NCBI GenBank assembly: GCA_039800965.1
Contig: JBDLPS010000059.1
Span: forward strand, 1 to 12,624
Direction: 5' to 3'
DNA length: 12,624 nucleotides
DNA from: ZC4RG30 sp039800965
GTDB lineage: Bacteria; Pseudomonadota; Gammaproteobacteria; Steroidobacterales; Steroidobacteraceae
In this document: piece after piece, positions 8,718 through 12,624 of the stretch
Numbering within the stretch: the stretch's first letter is position 1
Layout: each line of letters begins with the position of its first letter
Translations under genes and position numbers: made by a program
Notes under the pieces: model-generated
Databases searched by the model: none
The model's input: the letters and a program-made list of their open reading frames with translations, nothing else
What the model was told of the DNA's origin: nothing

Positions 8718-9521
8718 TCAGCGCGATTCCGCGCCGACCTTCGGCTCGTCTATCGGGAAGCTGCGGGCAGCTTCCGCCGGAGCGGGGGCGGGGCCCGGTG
8801 CGGTGGTGGTCGCGGGCTGCGCCGGTGCGGCAGCCGTTTCGCCGGTGCTGGCCGCCACGGCGGCGAGGAAACGCCGCACGTTCTCGGAATCCTTGGTGAC
8901 CGCGCCACTCATGATCTCCGAGGCCAGTACGCCCGGCCGGCCATAGAAGCGGCCGTTGGCGCCGTTGTCGATGGCGATCGCGGTGCCCTCCAGCGATACG
9001 CCGGCGAAGAGTCCGCGGTTGCGGGAATACGAAAAGACCTCGGCGTCGAGGCTGGCGGCCGCTTCGCCCTGGCGGCCCACCGGGCCGGCGGCCACGGAAG
9101 CGCCGGCACCCAGCGTGAGCTTGCCACCGGCGAGTCCTTCGACGCCGCGCCGCGTCGTGAACACCAGCACGACATCCGTCGACTGCCCGCCGATCTGCCA
9201 GCCGACGCTGCCGCCGGTCAGGGTGATGAATGACGGGTTGGAGAAGCGGCCGCGGGAATCCCGCACCACGACCACGCCTTGGCCGTAGCGGCCGCCGATG
9301 ATGAAGGCACCCTTCAGGACGCCCGGGATCACCGCCACCGCGTAGGCCCGCTGGAGCAGGCGCTCGGGAATGACGTCGTCTCGCTGCGTGCGCAGTTCGT
9401 CGAGCACGTCGGCGGCCATCGCCACGCGGTATTCCTGCTTGGCCTGTGCCTGGGCGAGGTGCGGGGCCACCAGGCCGAGGGCGAGCAGGGGCAGCATCAA
9501 GAGTCTTGCGAATCGATTCAT
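8718..9521 (-). CDS. Secreted SYLF-domain (YSC84-like, lipid-binding) protein
   Basis: The protein has 267 residues. Residues 1-25 or so are a signal peptide (NRFAR, a Leu-rich core, AQAQA). The SYLF domain spans about 33-225, with AVAVIPGVLKGAFIIGGRYG (61-80), the SNPSFITLTGGSVGWQIGGQ stretch (94-113), DVVLVFTTRRGVE (116-128) and the C-terminal FAGVSLEGTAI (172-182). In eukaryotes this domain binds phosphoinositides; bacterial members are exported proteins of poorly known role, suspected to act at the envelope. After the domain comes a low-complexity Ala/Pro/Thr stretch (about 224-252) and a short polar end (FPIDEPKVGAESR), which looks like a flexible tail. ATG 9521 has a strong ribosome site. 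It converges with the AEC gene with 27 bases between stops. No terminator with a T-run is seen there. Confidence 0.92.
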   Translation of the reverse strand: MNRFARLLMLPLLALGLVAPHLAQAQAKQEYRVAMAADVLDELRTQRDDVIPERLLQRAYAVAVIPGVLKGAFIIGGRYGQGVVVVRDSRGRFSNPSFITLTGGSVGWQIGGQSTDVVLVFTTRRGVEGLAGGKLTLGAGASVAAGPVGRQGEAAASLDAEVFSYSRNRGLFAGVSLEGTAIAIDNGANGRFYGRPGVLASEIMSGAVTKDSENVRRFLAAVAASTGETAAAPAQPATTTAPGPAPAPAEAARSFPIDEPKVGAESR

Positions 9522-9528
9522 CGGGTGG

Positions 9529-9536
9529 TCCTCTCC
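9529..9536 (-). promoter_or_regulatory. Strong ribosome binding site of the SYLF gene
   Basis: Read on the minus strand this is GGAGAGGA, seven bases before ATG 9521. It is the best Shine-Dalgarno match in the window and fixes the start of the SYLF gene. Confidence 0.8.
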
Positions 9537-9569
9537 ATTGCAACCCGTAGTCTATCGGCCCGAGCCTGT

Positions 9570-9596
9570 GTTCGCTTTCGTGAACGTTGCCTGAAC
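9570..9596. promoter_or_regulatory. Candidate operator: GTTC/GAAC inverted repeat plus a TGAAC direct repeat
   Basis: The spacer between the SYLF and Kef genes holds GTTCGCTTTCGTGAAC (9570-9585), an inverted repeat with one mismatch in six base pairs. A second TGAAC follows at 9592-9596, exactly 11 bases after the TGAAC at 9581, so both copies face the same side of the helix. This is the kind of arrangement bound by a dimeric repressor or activator. A weak -10-like TAGACT for the SYLF gene (9554-9549) lies alongside. No regulator gene is in the window, so the binding protein is unknown. Confidence 0.3.
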
Positions 9597-9645
9597 CGAC
9601 GGGGCCGTTGCGCCCGTTTCCGCCAGGGCATACCGTCCTCGGAGC

Positions 9646-11625
9646 ATGCTGGAAACCCCGCTGACCCAGGTCCTTATCCTGCTCGTCGCGTCCGTCACGG
9701 TCGTCGCGCTGGCGCGCCGACTCGGCATGCCTGCCATCCTGGGCTACCTGTTCGTCGGCATGGCGGTCGGGCCGCATGCGCTCGGACTGTTCGCCGGCGG
9801 CAGCGTCACCCACCAGCTCGCGGACATCGGCGTCGTGTTCCTGCTGTTCACCCTGGGCCTCGAGTTCTCATGGCCGCGGATGGTCGCGATGCGCCACGAG
9901 GTGTTCGGCCTCGGGTCGCTGCAGGTCTGCGCGACCGGGGGTGTTTTTGCGGTGGCTGGCTGGCTGCTCGGGCTCGCGTGGCTGCCGGCGGTGCTGGTCG
10001 GTGGGGCTGTCGCGATGTCGTCGACCGCCATCGTGATCCGCCAGCTCACCGAGCAGTCGGAGGTGAACCGGACCCACGGCCGGCTGGCGTTCGCCGTCCT
10101 GCTGTTCCAGGACCTTGCCTTCGTGCCTTTGCTGGCGCTCGCGACGGCGTTGGGCGCGGGTTCGTTTGCCGATGGGTTCAGTGCCGGCAGTGCCCTGCGG
10201 ACGCTGGCGCTGGGGGCCGTCTCCCTGTTGTTGGTGTTCGTCATCGGGCGCTTGTTGCTGCGACCCCTCTTCATGGAGATCGCCCGCAGCCGACTCAAGG
10301 AGCTGTTCACGCTGACGGTTCTCCTGGTCGTCATTGCGTCGGGCTGGATAACCGATGCTGCAGGCCTGTCGATGGCATTGGGGGGATTCCTCGCGGGCAT
10401 GATGCTTTCGGAGACGGAGTACCGGCACCAGGTGGAGGCTGTGATCCGTCCCTTCCGCGAACTGTTGCTGGGCTTGTTCTTTATTTCCGTCGGCATGCTC
10501 CTCGACCTGCGCCTGCTGCTGGAAAATTTCCTGCTGGTGTCTGGCCTGCTCGTCGGCATCACCGCGACCAAGGTTGCCATCGCAGCACTGGTGGTCCGGG
10601 GTTTCGTCAGCACACATTTCAAGGCATTGAGGGCAGGCATGGTGCTGGGTGGCGGCGGCGAATTCGGCGTGGCGCTGTTGACGCTGCTGTTGCCCGCGGG
10701 CGTGCTCCCGGCGTCGCTGGTACAGCCCTTGCTGGTGGCGCTCGTGCTCGGCATGGTCGTTGCACCCTTCGGCATCCGATTCAACAAACCCATCGCGCGC
10801 TTCCTCTTGCGCGAGAAGGGGCCGCCTCGTCGGGCGAGCCAGGTGGAAGACGCAGCCACGCATGGCGTCGCCTTGCGCGAACACGTGATCCTCTGCGGCT
10901 TTGGCCGGGTTGGCCAGCACATCGCCCGGGTGCTGGAGGCACAGGGATTCGAGTACATCGCCCTTGATCTCGACATGGCCCGCGTCCGGCCGGCTCGGCA
11001 GGCGGGTGATCCGGTCATCTACGGCGATGCATCCGACGAGGATGTACTGGTGGGCTGCGGACTGGATACCGCCAGTGCCGTCATCGTCACCTTCGCCGAT
11101 CCGGCGGTTTCCGTCGGCATCGTCAGGGCGGTTCGCGTGCTGCGCGCCGACGTCCCGGTGCTCGTGCGGACGCAGGATGACAAGGGGCTGCCGGAGTTGA
11201 CACGTGCCGGTGCGACGGAAGTCGTGCCGGAGACCTTCGAGGCGAGCCTGATGCTCGTGTCGCAGGTCCTCATGTTGCTGCAGGTGCCGGTTTCACGCGT
11301 TGTACGGACCGTAGGCGAAATCCGCAACCGTCGCTACGCGACCCTGCGCAGCATTGTCGCCCGCGACGGCGAGGCGGGAGGCCTGGACGAACAGCCCGAA
11401 ACCCTGGGCACGGTGGTCTTGCCGCCCGGAGCCTGGGCGGTGGGGCGCAGTCTGGACGAAGTGAAGGCCCGGGGCGCGGAGGTGGCATTCACCGCGCTGC
11501 GCCGGCATGGCATCACAGGACGGGAGCCGGCGGGTTCCACCCGGCTGCGCGAGGGGGACGTGCTCGTGGTGTATGGATTGCCCGAGGCCCTGGAGCATGC
11601 CGAGGTCGTGTTGCTGACCGGGTGA
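9646..11625 (+). CDS. Kef/CPA2-family monovalent cation:proton antiporter with RCK (TrkA-N and TrkA-C) domains
   Basis: This 659-residue protein has the full architecture. The membrane part covers about 1-385 with roughly twelve hydrophobic segments. GYLFVGMAVGPHALGL (33-48), FTLGLEF (68-74), AVAMSSTAIVIRQL (121-134) and the LLFQDLAFVP motif (152-161) with Asp156 are typical of KefB/KefC-like antiporters. An RCK_N Rossmann domain spans about 411-530, with GFGRVGQHIARVL (418-430) and the acidic strand end DLD (441-443) for NAD(H) or nucleotide binding. An RCK_C domain spans about 575-655 (LPPGAWAVGRSLDEV...REGDVLVVYG). Such proteins exchange K+ or Na+ for H+ and are gated by ligands on the RCK domain; the ion is not determinable. 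No KefF/KefG-type partner gene is adjacent. The ribosome site at ATG 9646 is poor (GGAG ends one base before it), but the protein start aligns with the family. Confidence 0.95.
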   Translation: MLETPLTQVLILLVASVTVVALARRLGMPAILGYLFVGMAVGPHALGLFAGGSVTHQLADIGVVFLLFTLGLEFSWPRMVAMRHEVFGLGSLQVCATGGVFAVAGWLLGLAWLPAVLVGGAVAMSSTAIVIRQLTEQSEVNRTHGRLAFAVLLFQDLAFVPLLALATALGAGSFADGFSAGSALRTLALGAVSLLLVFVIGRLLLRPLFMEIARSRLKELFTLTVLLVVIASGWITDAAGLSMALGGFLAGMMLSETEYRHQVEAVIRPFRELLLGLFFISVGMLLDLRLLLENFLLVSGLLVGITATKVAIAALVVRGFVSTHFKALRAGMVLGGGGEFGVALLTLLLPAGVLPASLVQPLLVALVLGMVVAPFGIRFNKPIARFLLREKGPPRRASQVEDAATHGVALREHVILCGFGRVGQHIARVLEAQGFEYIALDLDMARVRPARQAGDPVIYGDASDEDVLVGCGLDTASAVIVTFADPAVSVGIVRAVRVLRADVPVLVRTQDDKGLPELTRAGATEVVPETFEASLMLVSQVLMLLQVPVSRVVRTVGEIRNRRYATLRSIVARDGEAGGLDEQPETLGTVVLPPGAWAVGRSLDEVKARGAEVAFTALRRHGITGREPAGSTRLREGDVLVVYGLPEALEHAEVVLLTG

Positions 11626-11728
11626 TGCGCCATCCGTATTTCCCGTCATCCGGCCGCACCTTTCCGGTGCAGATTCGGCGGGGCCAAGGGGAGACAATTC
11701 CGGCCGAAGCAGTTACCGCAGCCACCGG

Positions 11729-12624
11729 ATGAGCGCCATGCCCCACCCCAGAATCCCGATTCAGCTTTCACGCACTGTGCAGGCCGTGGTGGGCGCCGGA
11801 TTGCTGGCGGCGGTGCTGTCATGGCTTGCGGGCCCGGCCGCCGCCGCGGGTCCGGACGTCTCGCCGGTCCTGGCGGCTTCGCGCTACGACACGGACTACC
11901 CTACCGTGCCTTATTCCGGCGTTGCCCGGCACAACGCCTTCGCGCGGTTGCAGGAGAAGCTGGATCGCGGCGAGGTCAGGCTCGAGTACAAACCCGGGCG
12001 CGGCTATCTGGATTCGCTGCTCAAGGCACTGAAGATCGACGCTTCCTCCCAGGTCATGGTCTATTCGAAAACCAGTCTGCAGATCGACGGCATCACTGCT
12101 GCCACGCCGCGCGGCGTGTACTACAACGACGAGGCCTATGTCGGATTCGTCCAGAACATGCCGCTCCTCGAGCTTGCGGCGCAGGATGACGAACTCGGGC
12201 TGGTCTACTACACGCTCGACAACCGGCAGGCGCCGCGGAAGCAGTTCGACCGCGAGGGCGGCCGTTGCCTGACCTGCCACGATACATATTCGATGATGGG
12301 CGGTGGCGTGCCGCGCGTGGTCGTGCTGTCGGCGCTGATCGACGGTGTTTCCAACCCCCAGGGGCGTGAGACTTCCGAAGACGTGAACGACCAGACGCCG
12401 ATCCGTGATCGTTGGGGAGGGTGGTATGTCACGGGCCTTACCGGAACGCAGCGCCACCTCGGCGCATTGCCTACCGACAACGATCCTTATCTGGTTGGCA
12501 GGAGCGAAGCGCAGCGCTTCAATATCAGGGACGTCGATGGCTTCATCAATTCCAAGCCCTACCTGACCAACAAGAGCGATGTCGTTTCGCTGATGGTGCT
12601 GGAGCACCAGACCAACATCCAGAA
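11729..12624 (+). CDS. Exported single-heme cytochrome c-like protein, N-terminal part (continues past the right edge)
   Basis: The reading frame is open from ATG 11729 for 298 codons to the window edge. Residues 1-40 look like a signal peptide or membrane anchor (RTVQ, a hydrophobic AVVGAGLLAAVLSWLAG, then PAAAA). One CxxCH heme site, CLTCH, is at 180-184, preceded by FDREGGR and followed by GGGVPRVVVLS (191-201). Other marked stretches are VYSKTSLQIDGI (111-122), TPRGVYYNDEAYVGFVQ (126-142), RDRWGGWYVTG (227-237) and VVSLMVLEHQTN (285-296). I recall this arrangement from a widespread set of uncharacterised proteobacterial and acidobacterial cytochrome-like proteins with no assigned function. 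It probably carries electrons in the periplasm. ATG 11738, nine bases later, has GGATGAG five bases upstream and could be the true start; either choice keeps the signal peptide. The axial ligand and any further heme site may lie outside the window. Confidence 0.85.
   Translation, partial: MSAMPHPRIPIQLSRTVQAVVGAGLLAAVLSWLAGPAAAAGPDVSPVLAASRYDTDYPTVPYSGVARHNAFARLQEKLDRGEVRLEYKPGRGYLDSLLKALKIDASSQVMVYSKTSLQIDGITAATPRGVYYNDEAYVGFVQNMPLLELAAQDDELGLVYYTLDNRQAPRKQFDREGGRCLTCHDTYSMMGGGVPRVVVLSALIDGVSNPQGRETSEDVNDQTPIRDRWGGWYVTGLTGTQRHLGALPTDNDPYLVGRSEAQRFNIRDVDGFINSKPYLTNKSDVVSLMVLEHQTNIQ

Noticed and set aside
8722..8735. GCGCG-ATTC-CGCGC inverted repeat near the AEC/SYLF convergent ends
   Set aside because: It lies inside the last codons of the SYLF gene with no T-run on either side; chance in G+C-rich DNA.
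9608..9636. TTGCGC/TACCGT pair as a promoter for the Kef gene
   Set aside because: The spacing is 17 bases, but both boxes match only about half of the consensus, and it would leave almost no leader.
9279..10967. A 562-codon plus-strand frame across the SYLF/Kef spacer
   Set aside because: It overlaps the Kef gene in another frame and the SYLF gene on the other strand, and its product lacks the membrane segments and motifs that the Kef frame shows.
11656..11670. Short hairpin GCACC-TTTCC-GGTGC after the Kef gene
   Set aside because: The stem is only five base pairs and no T-run follows, so it does not qualify as an intrinsic terminator.

Overview
The window is G+C-rich chromosomal DNA from a Gram-negative bacterium. 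Four or five encoded proteins carry Sec-type signal peptides, and one is a TonB-dependent outer-membrane receptor. Together with a monomeric NADP isocitrate dehydrogenase and a Kef-type antiporter, this points to a proteobacterium, probably a gammaproteobacterium of the Xanthomonadales/Nevskiales/Steroidobacter kind. That placement is an inference from gene style; no rRNA or other marker is present. Coding density is very high. I see no tRNA, rRNA, insertion sequence, phage gene, CRISPR array or gene-free stretch above about 125 bases.

Layout. (1) 1-1039, minus strand: a small secreted four-cysteine protein (722-1039) followed by the N-terminal part of a TonB-dependent receptor (1-680) that runs off the left edge. 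(2) 1129-4425, plus strand: a tight three-gene run of an iron-sulfur RNA m5U methyltransferase (RlmC/TrmA family), a D-2-hydroxyacid dehydrogenase that overlaps it by ATGA, and an enolase-superfamily (mandelate racemase subgroup) enzyme. (3) 7695-4422, minus strand: monomeric isocitrate dehydrogenase, with a secreted alpha/beta-hydrolase esterase starting 4 bases after its stop. The esterase and the enolase-superfamily gene end tail to tail in the same CTAG. (4) 7782-8690, plus strand: an AEC-family transporter, divergent from icd across a short region with a two-way promoter-like element. (5) 9521-8718, minus strand: a secreted SYLF-domain protein. (6) 9646-11625, plus strand: a full-length Kef/CPA2 cation:proton antiporter with RCK domains, divergent from the SYLF gene across a spacer holding TGAAC-type repeats. 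(7) 11729 to the right edge, plus strand: the N-terminal part of an exported single-heme cytochrome c-like protein of unknown role.

How the genes may work together. Most units look like independent housekeeping or envelope functions: central carbon metabolism, cation homeostasis and nutrient uptake. The most suggestive group is the dehydrogenase plus enolase-superfamily enzyme, which fits processing of a hydroxy acid or sugar acid of unknown identity. A secreted esterase and an AEC transporter nearby could belong to small organic acid handling, but they are on other transcripts, so this is only a hypothesis. I found no clear undescribed system. The least explained genes are the four-cysteine Gly-rich secreted protein, the hydroxyacid/enolase-superfamily pair and the orphan cytochrome.
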